From Mesorhizobium kowhaii (GTDB taxonomy: Bacteria > Pseudomonadota > Alphaproteobacteria > Rhizobiales > Rhizobiaceae): DNA of 64,000 bases. Location: NCBI RefSeq assembly GCF_003253745.1, contig NZ_MZXV01000013.1:930001-994000 (forward strand). The letters are read 5' to 3'. Below the pieces are notes generated by a model. It worked only from the letters and a program-made list of their open reading frames with translations, made no database searches and was not told where the DNA came from. A program made the translations under genes and the position numbers. Shown here piece after piece: positions 15,978-24,283 of this stretch. Within the stretch, counting starts at the first letter, position 1. Each line of letters begins with the position of its first letter.

Positions 15978-16739
15978 ATGCACAAGACCATCAGGACTTC
16001 TCTTGAGCGGCTCACGGTTGCACAGAGACGCAGAACCGCTCCCTCTCTTTGTTTTGACGCAATTCCGGACGGAAAACCGCTACGCACTTTTCCTGGAATT
16101 GCTTTGGTCATCGCCGGGCTCTGCGTGAGCGTCCAGGGCTGCGTCAGCGCAAATCCGGTCGCCTATTCGGGACTGTCGTCGTCAGCTGAGCTCGCCCCCA
16201 ATCCGCGAGACGATTCCGGGCGGGTTCCCTATAGCTATTCGACCGCGGTGGACTGGGGAAAATACAGCGGCGTCATCGTCGATCCCGTCGTCATCTATCG
16301 GGGCGCGGACGGGCAGTTCGGGAAGATGTCGGCAAGCGACAAGGCTTCGATCGCCGGCTACATGCAGGCCCGGTTTACCGAAAGGCTGAAGAGCCGGTTC
16401 GTGCTCGCCGGCAAGCCGGGGCCGAACACATTGCGCGTGCGGCTGACGCTGACCGGCGCGAAAGCCAACACGCCGGTTCTTGGCACGCTGTCGCGCTTCG
16501 ACATCGCCGGCGGCGTCTACAACACCGTGCAGACCGCTCGCGACCGGGAAGGGTCGCTGACCGGCTCCGTCATCTACGCCGTGGAAATCTTCGATGCCCA
16601 GACCGATCGCCTGCTGAAGGCGTTCGTCACCAAGCAATATCCGAGCCCGATCAACATCAAGGCCAGCATGCAGCCGCTGGCCGCCGCGCAGGCCGGCATC
16701 GACAAGGGTGCGGATGCGCTTGTCGCTCAGTTGAAATGA
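15978..16739 (+). CDS. DUF3313-family putative lipoprotein
   Basis: A 253-residue exported protein. A hydrophobic stretch (GIALVIAGLCVSVQGC, about residues 40-55) ends in the lipobox-like VSVQGC, so Cys55 is the likely lipidated residue. The unusually long N-terminus suggests that the true start is further in. The mature domain matches the DUF3313 pattern: SGRVPYSYSTAVDWGKYSGVIVDPVVIY, RLTLTGAKANTPVLGTLSRFDIAGG, VYAVEIFDAQTDRLLKAFVTKQYP. These proteins are periplasmic or outer-membrane facing and of unknown function. It lies 10 bp after the membrane protein gene. Confidence 0.8.
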   Translation: MHKTIRTSLERLTVAQRRRTAPSLCFDAIPDGKPLRTFPGIALVIAGLCVSVQGCVSANPVAYSGLSSSAELAPNPRDDSGRVPYSYSTAVDWGKYSGVIVDPVVIYRGADGQFGKMSASDKASIAGYMQARFTERLKSRFVLAGKPGPNTLRVRLTLTGAKANTPVLGTLSRFDIAGGVYNTVQTARDREGSLTGSVIYAVEIFDAQTDRLLKAFVTKQYPSPINIKASMQPLAAAQAGIDKGADALVAQLK

Positions 16740-16894
16740 CCAGGCCTGAAAGCCGCTTTTTCACTCTTGATGAAACGGCGATTTGCCGGGAACCAAGCCA
16801 GTAGGAGCGCCGGGCCATGGAGGCCATTTCAATTGCCTGGTTCTTCAGCTGGCAGCTCTGGTTGACGGCTTTGAGCCTGATCGAAGGACATCCG

Positions 16895-17026
16895 ATGCAT
16901 CGTGTGATTTTTCGTACAATCCTCCTGATGGGCGCACTGGCCTTGCTCGGCTGCGAACGAAGCAGCCCTTTCGGCAAGCCCGAACAGCCGGCAAAATCCG
17001 CCGCGCAAGTGGTGATATCGCCGTGA
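16895..17026 (+). CDS. Very small putative lipoprotein
   Basis: A 43-residue peptide, MHRVIFRTILLMGALALLGCERSSPFG followed by a short Pro/Lys-rich tail. The hydrophobic core and LLGC lipobox (Cys20) are those of a bacterial lipoprotein. AAGGA lies 6 nt before ATG 16895, which favours this internal start over the longer frame beginning at 16817. Similar tiny lipoproteins (YifL/LptM-like) are widespread; the resemblance here is only structural. Confidence 0.45.
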   Translation: MHRVIFRTILLMGALALLGCERSSPFGKPEQPAKSAAQVVISP

Positions 17027-17158
17027 CATATCGGCGAGCACCGTGAACGGCTGAACACGGTCGTGCCGCGCGGATCGTTTCGCACCACCCCAACGGTAAC
17101 TGTTTCTTCTCTGGTTTTGCTGCAGATTGTCCCGCTGCGGGGATGAGCGAAACAGACG

Positions 17159-19255
17159 ATGACGCGTCAGGACAAGAAAAGTCGCAATGGAACGTTCTGG
17201 GCCAAGGCCCTGGAACGCGCCCATCTTGGCGTCTGGGACTGGGATCTTGCGACCGGCGACTGCTTCTATTCCGCGACCTGGGCGCGGATGCTGGGCTATG
17301 ATGAAAGCGAACTTGCCAACGCCAGCGACCTGTGGCTGCAGCTGACCCATCCCGACGATCGCGAGCGGGCGCTGGCAAGCGGCGACCGCCACATTGCCGG
17401 ACAGACCGACGCCATCGAGACCGAACTCAGGCTGAAGCACAAGCTGGGCCATTGGGTGTGGGTGCTCGATCGCGGCGGCATCGTCGAGCGCGACGCGGAC
17501 GGGCGGCCGCTGCGGCTGATGGGCGTGCAGACCGACATCACCTGGCAGAAGGCGACCGAAGCCGAGCTCGAACAAGTCAATGTGCGCTTCCGCCTGGCGC
17601 TCGCCGCCAGCGGCACCGGCATCTGGCACCACGACATCGCCACCAGCAAGAGCTATTGGGACACCCGCACCAGGGATATATTCGGCCTCGTTGCGGACAC
17701 CGACGAGGTGACGGCCGACCTTTGGCACACCTATCTGCATCCCGACGACAAGGAGGCCACCGAGCGTGCCCACCAGGCGGCAGTCGGAACGGACGGCGTC
17801 ATCGCCAATCAATACCGCATCATCAGGCGCGACGGCGAGCTCCGCCATGTCGAATCGCTGGTCCGCTTCATCGCCGCCGCGGGTGCCGCGGGCCAGATCC
17901 TCGGCACGGTGCGCGACATCACCGAGGAAAAGCTGCGCCAGCAGGAGCTCGCCTATGCGGCCCGCCATGACGCGCTGACCGGCCTGTGGAACCGCTCTGC
18001 CTTCGACCGGCTGCTCGCCGACCATATCGCGGCAGGTGCGCCGCTGGCGGTGTTCTATGTCGATCTCGACTACTTCAAGGCGCTCAACGATTTTGCCGGC
18101 CACGCCGCCGGCGACCTGGCGCTGAAGAGCGTAGCCGCCGGCATCCGCGCTTGCCTGCCGCCATCGGCGCATGCGGCACGGCTGGGCGGCGACGAATTCG
18201 CGTTGCTGGTGCCGCATTGCGACACCGCGCAGGCCGAGCGGATCGCCACTGCGGTGCTTGGCGCGGTGCGCGAAGCCGATCTCGGCCCGGCCGCGTCGAC
18301 GCGCAAGCTGGCGGCCTCGATCGGTATCGCCTTCGTCGATGACGCCAGCACCACGGTGGCCGACGCGCTGGCCTGCGCCGACGACGCCTGCTACGCGGCC
18401 AAGGCTGCCGGACGCAACCGTTTCGCTGTCTTCTCCATCAAGACGGCATCGGGATCGGGCGGGCTGAATGCGGCGCGCATCGCCGCCGACACCGTCGATG
18501 CCATGGAAGACGGACGGCTGAAACTGTTCGGCCAGGAAATCCATCGGCTGGGCAGACCCTGGCAAGAGAGCCGCCATGTCGAAGTGCTGGCGAGGCTCGC
18601 CGCGCGCAATGGCCGCCTGGTGCCGCCCGGCGAGTTCATTCCGGTGGCCGAGCGGTTCGGCATCGCTTCCAGGCTCGACCGCTGGATCATCCGCACCGCG
18701 CTGTCGCGGCATGGCGCGGCCTTGCGCTCGGGCGCGCTGACGCTCGGCTTCAACCTGTCGGCGCAGACGCTGAGCGATCCGCAGCTGTGGGCGTTCGTCG
18801 ACAGCGTCATCGAGCAGACCGGGGCGCCGCATTCGGGCATCGGCTTCGAGATTACCGAGACCGCCGCGGTCACGAATTTCGACGCCGCCGAACAATTCGT
18901 GCGCAAGGCGCGCGAGCGGCACTGCCGGGTCAGCCTCGACGATTTCGGCGCCGGCATGAGTTCGTTCGAATATCTCAGGCGCTTCCCCGTCGACACCATC
19001 AAGATCGACGGTTCCTTCATCGAGCACATCACGCAAAGCCGCTTCGACCGCGAGATCGTGCTGGCTATCACCAGCATTGCCCGCAGCCTGGGCTGCGATG
19101 TGGTGGGTGAGAAGATCGAACGGCAGGACACGTTGACGATGCTGAGCGACATGGGCGTCGCCTTCGGCCAGGGGTTTCTGCTGCACCGGCCGGAACCGCT
19201 GGAGGCGATCGTTTCGCGCGCGACCGAGGTGGTGGCGACCCGCAAGGCATCGTGA
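17159..19255 (+). CDS. PAS-PAS-GGDEF-EAL cyclic-di-GMP signalling protein
   Basis: A 698-residue cytosolic protein with no membrane segment. Two PAS/PAC sensor units (about 15-130 and 140-260) precede a GGDEF domain (about 270-430) with intact RLGGDEFALL near residue 341, so diguanylate cyclase activity is expected. The EAL domain (about 440-690) keeps the metal and catalytic positions: FNLSAQTL, EITETAA, LDDFGAG, IKIDGSF, GEKIE and GQGF. Its signature motif reads EVLAR in place of EALLR, retaining Glu, Leu and Arg. It is probably bifunctional or a tuned phosphodiesterase. No obvious operon partner exists; the upstream start region has a weak ribosome binding site. Confidence 0.9.
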   Translation: MTRQDKKSRNGTFWAKALERAHLGVWDWDLATGDCFYSATWARMLGYDESELANASDLWLQLTHPDDRERALASGDRHIAGQTDAIETELRLKHKLGHWVWVLDRGGIVERDADGRPLRLMGVQTDITWQKATEAELEQVNVRFRLALAASGTGIWHHDIATSKSYWDTRTRDIFGLVADTDEVTADLWHTYLHPDDKEATERAHQAAVGTDGVIANQYRIIRRDGELRHVESLVRFIAAAGAAGQILGTVRDITEEKLRQQELAYAARHDALTGLWNRSAFDRLLADHIAAGAPLAVFYVDLDYFKALNDFAGHAAGDLALKSVAAGIRACLPPSAHAARLGGDEFALLVPHCDTAQAERIATAVLGAVREADLGPAASTRKLAASIGIAFVDDASTTVADALACADDACYAAKAAGRNRFAVFSIKTASGSGGLNAARIAADTVDAMEDGRLKLFGQEIHRLGRPWQESRHVEVLARLAARNGRLVPPGEFIPVAERFGIASRLDRWIIRTALSRHGAALRSGALTLGFNLSAQTLSDPQLWAFVDSVIEQTGAPHSGIGFEITETAAVTNFDAAEQFVRKARERHCRVSLDDFGAGMSSFEYLRRFPVDTIKIDGSFIEHITQSRFDREIVLAITSIARSLGCDVVGEKIERQDTLTMLSDMGVAFGQGFLLHRPEPLEAIVSRATEVVATRKAS

Positions 19256-19266
19256 TCCAGCGTGTA

Positions 19267-19298
19267 TTGAGATTCAGGCCGGCCGGCCTGAATCTCAA
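19267..19298. terminator. Perfect 32-bp palindrome between convergent genes
   Basis: TTGAGATTCAGGCCGG is followed directly by its exact reverse complement. It lies between the stops of the GGDEF-EAL gene (+) and a small gene (-), and flanking CGTG/CACG extends the stem with a bulge. It probably acts as a bidirectional terminator. Confidence 0.6.
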
Positions 19299-19304
19299 CA
19301 CGTC

Positions 19305-19511
19305 TTAGCCGGTTCGCCGCGCCGTCGATTGCGGAAACTCCAGCACTCCAGCCTCGGCTGGCCTGTGCTGTGCTTCCGCCACCGTTTCGATCAACAGATC
19401 GAGGGCGTCACATGCCGTGCGGCTCGTCTCGTCATTGCCCTGCAGATAGTGATAGGCGCGTTCGAGATGGATGCGGGCGGCTGAAAAATCACTGGTCAAT
19501 GGTCTCTCCAT
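19305..19511 (-). CDS. Small hypothetical protein, helical
   Basis: A 68-residue soluble protein, mostly helical (FSAARIHLERAYHYLQGNDETSRTACDALDLLIETVAEA). The His/Glu-rich helix pair resembles small uncharacterised proteins seen in rhizobia, but no named family is recognised. An AGGGTGGG stretch precedes ATG 19511. It is convergent with the GGDEF-EAL gene and separated from it by the perfect palindrome. Confidence 0.6.
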   Translation of the reverse strand: MERPLTSDFSAARIHLERAYHYLQGNDETSRTACDALDLLIETVAEAQHRPAEAGVLEFPQSTARRTG

Positions 19512-19687
19512 GATCCCACCCTAATGTATCTTGCCGGGCCTGGCGGAAGGCGGGGTAAATATCCACAGGCGGCTTTTATTCAAATGCCACCGAATCTAGC
19601 GCGCACTGTCAGGAGCGAAGTCTCCAACTCTTTGCCGTGTCTTGCTGCGCGGCTAGACTGCGACCTTCCTTGTCCGAGGTGAGATCG

Positions 19688-20413
19688 ATGATCGTCCAGG
19701 CCTGCATCAACGGCGCGCGTCCCCGTGAATTCCACCCCAGGCTGCCGCTGACTGCGCAGACGATGGCCAGCGACGCCGCGGCCTGCGTCGCCGCCGGTGC
19801 GGCGGAACTGCACATCCACCCGCGAAGCATTGACGGGCGCGAAAGCCTGGCGGCCGTCAATGCCACCGTGCTGGCGGTGCGCCAGGCCTGCCCGGGCACG
19901 CTGGTCGGCGTGTCGACCGGCGCCTGGATCGAGGACGATGTCGAGCGGACCCGCACCGCGATCGGCGGCTGGCGGGAACTGCCCGACTATGCCTCGGTCA
20001 ATCTGTCGGAGGTCGATGCGCCTGGGGTCATGGAGCTGCTGCGCAATCGTGGCGTCGGCATCGAGGCCGGGCTTGCCACCCTCGCCGACGCCGAACGCTT
20101 CGTCGGTCTTGCCGACCACGGCCGCGTGCTGCGCATCCTGATCGAGATTGACATCCGGGATCTGCCGGCCGCGCTGGACGAGGCGCATGGCATCGCCGCA
20201 GTGCTCGAGCGTGCCGGGGTGCGGCGGCCGATCCTGCTGCACGGCGTCGACGCCACGGTCTGGCCGTTCGTCGAGCTGGCGCATCGCAAGCGCTGGTCGA
20301 CGCGGGTTGGGCTGGAAGACGGCAAGACGCTCGCCGACGGCAGGACGGCGAGGGACAATGCGGAAATCGTTGCGGCGGCCGTGGCGATTTTTCGGCCGGT
20401 GCCGGCCGGCTGA
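19688..20413 (+). CDS. BKACE-family enzyme (beta-keto acid cleavage, Kce-like)
   Basis: A 241-residue TIM-barrel enzyme of the 3-keto-5-aminohexanoate cleavage (BKACE) family, which condenses a beta-keto acid with acetyl-CoA. Visible family features are VQACINGARPREFHPRLPLT, the metal-binding AAELHIHPRSIDGRESL (His-x-His), GVSTGAWIED, ASVNLSEVDAPG, and STRVGLEDGKTLADGRTARDNAEIV. At 241 aa it is shorter than canonical members (about 270-310 aa). A simplified or different substrate range is possible. AGGTGAG precedes ATG 19688. It is convergent with the acyl-CoA ligase gene, with only 13 bp between stops. Confidence 0.85.
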   Translation: MIVQACINGARPREFHPRLPLTAQTMASDAAACVAAGAAELHIHPRSIDGRESLAAVNATVLAVRQACPGTLVGVSTGAWIEDDVERTRTAIGGWRELPDYASVNLSEVDAPGVMELLRNRGVGIEAGLATLADAERFVGLADHGRVLRILIEIDIRDLPAALDEAHGIAAVLERAGVRRPILLHGVDATVWPFVELAHRKRWSTRVGLEDGKTLADGRTARDNAEIVAAAVAIFRPVPAG

Positions 20414-20426
20414 ACGGCCGTCTGCC

Positions 20427-21941
20427 TCAGGCTTGTCCGCTGGTCGGTGCTGTCCAGCTGCGCAAAATGTGTTTCTGGATCTTGCCGGATGCGGTGCGCG
20501 GCAGCGCCTGCGTGAGCAAAAACTCCTTCGGCACCTTGTAGCGGGCGATGCGTGCGCTGCAGTGGCTTGCCAGATCAGCCGGATCGACGACGCAGCCGGG
20601 TTTGACTACGATGAAGGCGCGCCCGACTTCGCCCCAGCGTTGGTCGGCGACGCCGATCACGGCCGCCTCGGCGATGGCGGGGTGGTCGAGCAGCGCCATC
20701 TCGATTTCGACCGGGTAGACGTTCTCGCCGCCGGAGATGAACATGTCCTTGCGGCGGTCGACGAGGGTGACGAAGCCTTCGTCATCCTGCCGCCCGATGT
20801 CGCCGGTGCGGAACCAGCCACCGGCGGTGAAGGCGCGCGCTGTCTCCTCCGGCCGGTTCCAGTAGCCTGATGTGACGCTGGGACCTGACAGCCATATCTC
20901 GCCTGGCTCGCCGGCGGCGACGTCGCGGCCATCCTCGCCGACGATGCGCAGGCCGATCGTCGGCGCGGCAAGACCCGCCGAGCCCGCCTTGCGGGCGATC
21001 CGGTCGGCCTCGACAGGCATGCCGAGCACGGTGCCGGCTTCCGTCATGCCGAAGCCGTCGACCATGCGCACGCCTTTTGCCAGCCACCAGAGGATGTCGG
21101 CGGCCGGATTGGGCGCGCCGCCGGTGAAGATGGCGGTGAGCGAGGTCCAGTCCACAGGCGCAAACCCCGGATGGTCGCGCAGCATTCTGGCCATTTGCGG
21201 CACGCAGAAATAGTGGGTGACGCCAAGCGCGGGATCGGCGAGGCGACGGTTGGTGAGGCCGGCATCGAAGCCGGGTGAGATCAACACCGTGCCGCCCTGC
21301 AGCAGGGGTGGACGCAAGCTGGCGATGAGGCCGATGACATGGAACATCGGCGTGTCGCAGAGGAAGATGCTGGCATTGCCGACCCGCCCCAGCACGCCGA
21401 AATTGACCGCTGTGGCCAAGGCGTTGCGCTCGGTGACGATGACCCCTTTCGGCCGGCCCGACGTGCCGGACGTGTAGAGGATAATCGACGGCGTATCGTC
21501 CGCCGGCAACGGGCGGCGCGGCGCCGGTGCATGCGCCTCGACCGCCGCCGCGAAGGCAGCGACTTCGACCGGCATGCAGCCGTTGGGCGGCGCCATATCG
21601 AGGGCCGAGTCATGCAGCAGCAACACCGGATCGCAATCCTGGAGGATCGTCTTCTGTTCGGCACCGGCGAGCCGCCAGTTGAGCGGCACGAAGATGGCGC
21701 CGAGCCGCATCGCAGCCTGCTGCAGGACAAGCAAGTCGGCGCTGTTGCGGGCGATCGTCGCGATCCGTTGCCCGGCCGCGATGCCATAGCCGGTTTCGAG
21801 AACGCCGACGGCGCGCTGGATAGCCTCGTCGAGTGCGAAGTAAGTCCAGCGACGGCCGGATCCCAAGTCGACACAAGCGACACGATCCGGCTGCGTCCGG
21901 GCGTGCAGGGCCACGGGGTCTGATGTCGTCCATGCCGGCAT
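20427..21941 (-). CDS. Acyl-CoA ligase, probably hydroxycinnamate (feruloyl/coumaroyl)-CoA synthetase
   Basis: A 504-residue ANL-superfamily enzyme that forms acyl-AMP then acyl-CoA. The P-loop-like motif ILYTSGTSGRPKGVIVTE (about residues 155-172), GFGMTEAGTV, the hinge region WFRTGDIGRQDDEGFVTLVDRRKDMFISGGENVYPVEIE, and the C-terminal catalytic Lys in LPRTASGKIQKH are all present. It lies 38 bp after a hydroxycinnamoyl-CoA hydratase-lyase gene in the same direction, so its natural substrate is probably ferulate, p-coumarate or caffeate. ATG 21941 was preferred because GGGGAGGAG is correctly spaced (6 nt), whereas an upstream ATG abuts it. Confidence 0.88.
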   Translation of the reverse strand: MPAWTTSDPVALHARTQPDRVACVDLGSGRRWTYFALDEAIQRAVGVLETGYGIAAGQRIATIARNSADLLVLQQAAMRLGAIFVPLNWRLAGAEQKTILQDCDPVLLLHDSALDMAPPNGCMPVEVAAFAAAVEAHAPAPRRPLPADDTPSIILYTSGTSGRPKGVIVTERNALATAVNFGVLGRVGNASIFLCDTPMFHVIGLIASLRPPLLQGGTVLISPGFDAGLTNRRLADPALGVTHYFCVPQMARMLRDHPGFAPVDWTSLTAIFTGGAPNPAADILWWLAKGVRMVDGFGMTEAGTVLGMPVEADRIARKAGSAGLAAPTIGLRIVGEDGRDVAAGEPGEIWLSGPSVTSGYWNRPEETARAFTAGGWFRTGDIGRQDDEGFVTLVDRRKDMFISGGENVYPVEIEMALLDHPAIAEAAVIGVADQRWGEVGRAFIVVKPGCVVDPADLASHCSARIARYKVPKEFLLTQALPRTASGKIQKHILRSWTAPTSGQA

Positions 21942-21979
21942 CTGCATCTCCTCCCCAGGGTTGCGTTATGCTTGCACGG

Positions 21980-22795
21980 TCACCTTGCCTTGTCGTAGGC
22001 GCCGAGACCGGGCTTGTAGCTCTTTTCGTCGATGAACTGACGGATGCCTTCCTTGCGGCCCTCATTGTCGTGGAAATTGGCCGCCTCTTGCGCGCGCACG
22101 AGATAGTCCTCGGCATTGTCGTAGGTCATCTCGGCGACGCGACGGATGGCATCCTTGGTCGCCTTCAGGGCAATCGGGTTCTTCTTCAGCAAGATTGTGG
22201 CGACCTCGGTGACACGCGCCTTCAGATCCGCCAGCGGCAGGCTTTCATTGACCAGCTTCCAGGCGGCGGCCTTCCTGCCGTCGATCAGTTCGCCAGTCAG
22301 CGCGTGGTACATGGCGTCTCGCATCGACAGGAGGTCGACCACCACCTTGGTGGCACCACCGCCAGGCAGGATGCCCCAGTTGATCTCGGACAAAGCGAAC
22401 TGCGCCTCGTCGGCGGCGAAGGCGAGGTCGCAAGCGAAGAGCGGGCCATAGCCGCCGCCGAAGCACCAGCCATTGACCATGGCGATGGTCGGCTTGCCGT
22501 ACCAACGCAGCCTCCGCCACCAGCCATAAGCTTCGGATTGCGCCTTGCGGATGGCTCCCAGGCCCTTGGCTTCAGTCTCGCGGAAATACTCCTTGAGATC
22601 CATGCCCGCCGACCAGGCGCTACCTTCGCCGGACAACACCAGCACGCCGACATCGTCGCGGAATTCCAACTCGTCGAGAATCTCCATCATCCGCCGGTTG
22701 AGCGCCGGGTTCATGCAGTTGCGCTTGTCCGGGCGATTGAAGCGCACCCAGGCGATGCCGTTCTCGACGTCGAAGGCAGCGGTCTCTTCGGTCAT
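21980..22795 (-). CDS. Hydroxycinnamoyl-CoA hydratase-lyase (feruloyl-CoA hydratase/vanillin-forming)
   Basis: A 271-residue crotonase-fold enzyme converting feruloyl- or p-coumaroyl-CoA to vanillin or 4-hydroxybenzaldehyde plus acetyl-CoA. Motifs specific to this subfamily are SAGMDLKEYFRET (residues 62-74, with the substrate Tyr), YGKPTIAMVNGWCFGGGYGP, and ALSEINWGILPGG carrying the catalytic Glu (E137). EDYLVRAQ near the C-terminus supplies the second Tyr. GGGAGG lies upstream of ATG 22795. It heads an operon with the acyl-CoA ligase and is divergent from a MarR regulator across two palindromes. No vanillin dehydrogenase is nearby, so the aldehyde must be oxidised by an enzyme encoded elsewhere. 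Confidence 0.92.
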   Translation of the reverse strand: MTEETAAFDVENGIAWVRFNRPDKRNCMNPALNRRMMEILDELEFRDDVGVLVLSGEGSAWSAGMDLKEYFRETEAKGLGAIRKAQSEAYGWWRRLRWYGKPTIAMVNGWCFGGGYGPLFACDLAFAADEAQFALSEINWGILPGGGATKVVVDLLSMRDAMYHALTGELIDGRKAAAWKLVNESLPLADLKARVTEVATILLKKNPIALKATKDAIRRVAEMTYDNAEDYLVRAQEAANFHDNEGRKEGIRQFIDEKSYKPGLGAYDKAR

Positions 22796-22836
22796 GGTCA
22801 GGTCCTCCCGTTTCGCCGGTGGCATTGTGGAAATTG

Positions 22837-22874
22837 CTATGCGACATAGCTATTGTGTTTGCTATGTCGCATAG
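22837..22874. promoter_or_regulatory. Twin MarR operators of the hydroxycinnamate operon
   Basis: CTATGCGACATAG (22837-22849) and CTATGTCGCATAG (22862-22874) are each palindromic (CTATG/CATAG arms) and are inverted copies of one another, 25 bp centre to centre. They sit 42-79 bp upstream of the hydratase-lyase ATG and upstream of the regulator gene. This fits HcaR/CouR-type repression lifted by hydroxycinnamoyl-CoA. Confidence 0.8.
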
Positions 22875-22920
22875 TCTTTTTCGCTTGACAAGGGCTTTGA
22901 TCGCGGCGATCGGTTGCAAC

Positions 22921-23391
22921 ATGGACGAGGCTCACACCAGTCGCAGCACGCCAGGCGCGACACCCGAAGACGCGCTAGACGCGCAGATCGGCTACAATCT
23001 CAAACGCGCCTCGGCCTTTGCGCTCAATGATTTCGCGGTCGAACTGGCCGAGGCGGCGCTGCGCCCGGTCACCTATGGCATGCTGGCGCTGATCGACGAG
23101 AAGCCCGGCATCCGCGCCGCCGAACTCTGCCGCCTGCTCGGCATGAAGAGCGCCAACATGGCGCCGCTGCTCGCCGAACTGGAAGAGCGCGGGCTGGTCG
23201 AGCGCGACGACCATGCCGGCGACCGGCGCGTGCAGATGCTCACCCTTACGCAAGCCGCCAGGGAGGCCATGCCGGGATTGCGCCGGCAGGTTCGCCGGCA
23301 CGAGGACCGGTTCCTGCACCGGCTGACAAAAAAGGAGCGGGCAACGCTGCTGCGCCTGCTGCGCCTGATCTGGACGGATGAAGAGGGCTAG
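22921..23391 (+). CDS. MarR-family repressor of hydroxycinnamate catabolism (HcaR/CouR-like)
   Basis: A 156-residue MarR protein. The winged helix reads RPVTYGMLALIDEKPGIRAAELCRLLGMKSANMAPLLAELEERGLVERDDHAGDRRVQMLTLT (about residues 50-115). ATG 22921 was chosen because longer frames would run through the operators. The divergent position next to a hydroxycinnamoyl-CoA operon and the twin palindromes support a role as its repressor, with a CoA thioester as inducer by analogy to CouR. Its stop codon shares the palindrome CTAG with the stop of the convergent DUF1275 gene. Confidence 0.88.
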   Translation: MDEAHTSRSTPGATPEDALDAQIGYNLKRASAFALNDFAVELAEAALRPVTYGMLALIDEKPGIRAAELCRLLGMKSANMAPLLAELEERGLVERDDHAGDRRVQMLTLTQAAREAMPGLRRQVRRHEDRFLHRLTKKERATLLRLLRLIWTDEEG

Positions 23392-24071
23392 CTGATCTCC
23401 CCGTCCGGCACCGAAACCCGCAGCAGCAGGGCGAAGAGCGCAATCACCGGCGGAACGACGAAGCACCGGACATTGGCGAAGGCAAAGCCGAGTGCCGCGG
23501 CGGCACAGCCGGCGGCGAAAACGGCGACCGCCACAGACATGCGCCGCAGGCGGGCAATGAGGGCAGGGCGGGCTTCGGGCGCGACGCCGCCGATGAGATC
23601 GGCGAGGTCGAGCATGAGCTGGGTGGTGGTGCCGGTCATCAGCGTCGACGGTGGTGCTGCCGCGAGATGGACGCGGTGCACTGCATTCTGGATCGCCATC
23701 GCGGCGACCAGGATCATGCCGGTGACGATGGCGGCCGCGCCGTCGCCGCTGGCGAAGGGGCCAAAGCGGATCGCAAGGGTGGCGCCGGCAATCAGCAGCG
23801 CCAGCTTGGCCGCCAGCAGCACGGCGAGCGCCGGCCGTCCCCGTCTGCGCAAGAGTTCACCCGCCAGCCGGGTCAGGATGACGACGATGCAGAAGACTGG
23901 CAGCGCCAGCAGCTTTGCCAGCACGCCCGAGATGCCGAGCACCAGCGAGGCGCCCAGGGTGACGAAATTTCCTGTGACATGCGCGGTGAACAGGCCCTGC
24001 AGCGCCAGGAACCCGGCCGTATCGACATAGCCGCCATTGAGGCTCAACAGCAGCGGCAGTGTGGGTTTCAT
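23388..24071 (-). CDS. DUF1275 (YoaK-type) integral membrane protein
   Basis: A 227-residue membrane protein with about six helices. Family features are LLSLNGGYVDTAGFLALQGLFTAHVTGNFVTLGASL at the N-terminus, MAIQNAVHRVHLAAAPPSTLMTGTTTQLMLDLADL in the middle, and a hydrophobic C-terminus. Function is not established for this family; a transport role is often guessed. GGAGA lies 7 nt before ATG 24071. It ends on the same CTAG as the MarR gene, so the two transcripts converge without a spacer. Confidence 0.87.
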   Translation of the reverse strand: MKPTLPLLLSLNGGYVDTAGFLALQGLFTAHVTGNFVTLGASLVLGISGVLAKLLALPVFCIVVILTRLAGELLRRRGRPALAVLLAAKLALLIAGATLAIRFGPFASGDGAAAIVTGMILVAAMAIQNAVHRVHLAAAPPSTLMTGTTTQLMLDLADLIGGVAPEARPALIARLRRMSVAVAVFAAGCAAAALGFAFANVRCFVVPPVIALFALLLRVSVPDGEIS

Positions 24072-24139
24072 GCGGCATCTCCGACCAGACTTGGCGGACA
24101 GCGTCTCATATCCCGGCGGGGCGTTCCACCTCGGCGCGG

Positions 24140-24196
24140 CTTCTTGCCGTCGCCCGCGGCCCTTGCCGTCGCCCGCGCGGCACCTTTGCCGTCGCC
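24140..24196. repeat. Three short direct repeats upstream of cytochrome b561 gene
   Basis: TTGCCGTCGCCC occurs three times at irregular 15-25 bp spacing between about 24145 and 24196. The surrounding intergenic DNA is very GC-rich with no coding merit. This may be a slippage-prone tract or binding sites; no protein is implicated. Confidence 0.4.
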
Positions 24197-24283
24197 CCCG
24201 CCACACGAACGGCAAACTCGGATGTCACTCGAGGACCAACTGAATAAGACACCTCAGGCGCGGGGGGTCCAACGGAGCTTTGC

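Noticed and set aside
16829..19186. 785-codon minus-strand frame opposite the GGDEF-EAL gene
   Set aside because: It is an antisense shadow of a clearly recognisable PAS-GGDEF-EAL protein and carries no domain of its own.
24140..24196. Possible CRISPR-like spaced repeats before the cytochrome b561 gene
   Set aside because: The three 12-bp repeats are too short and unevenly spaced.
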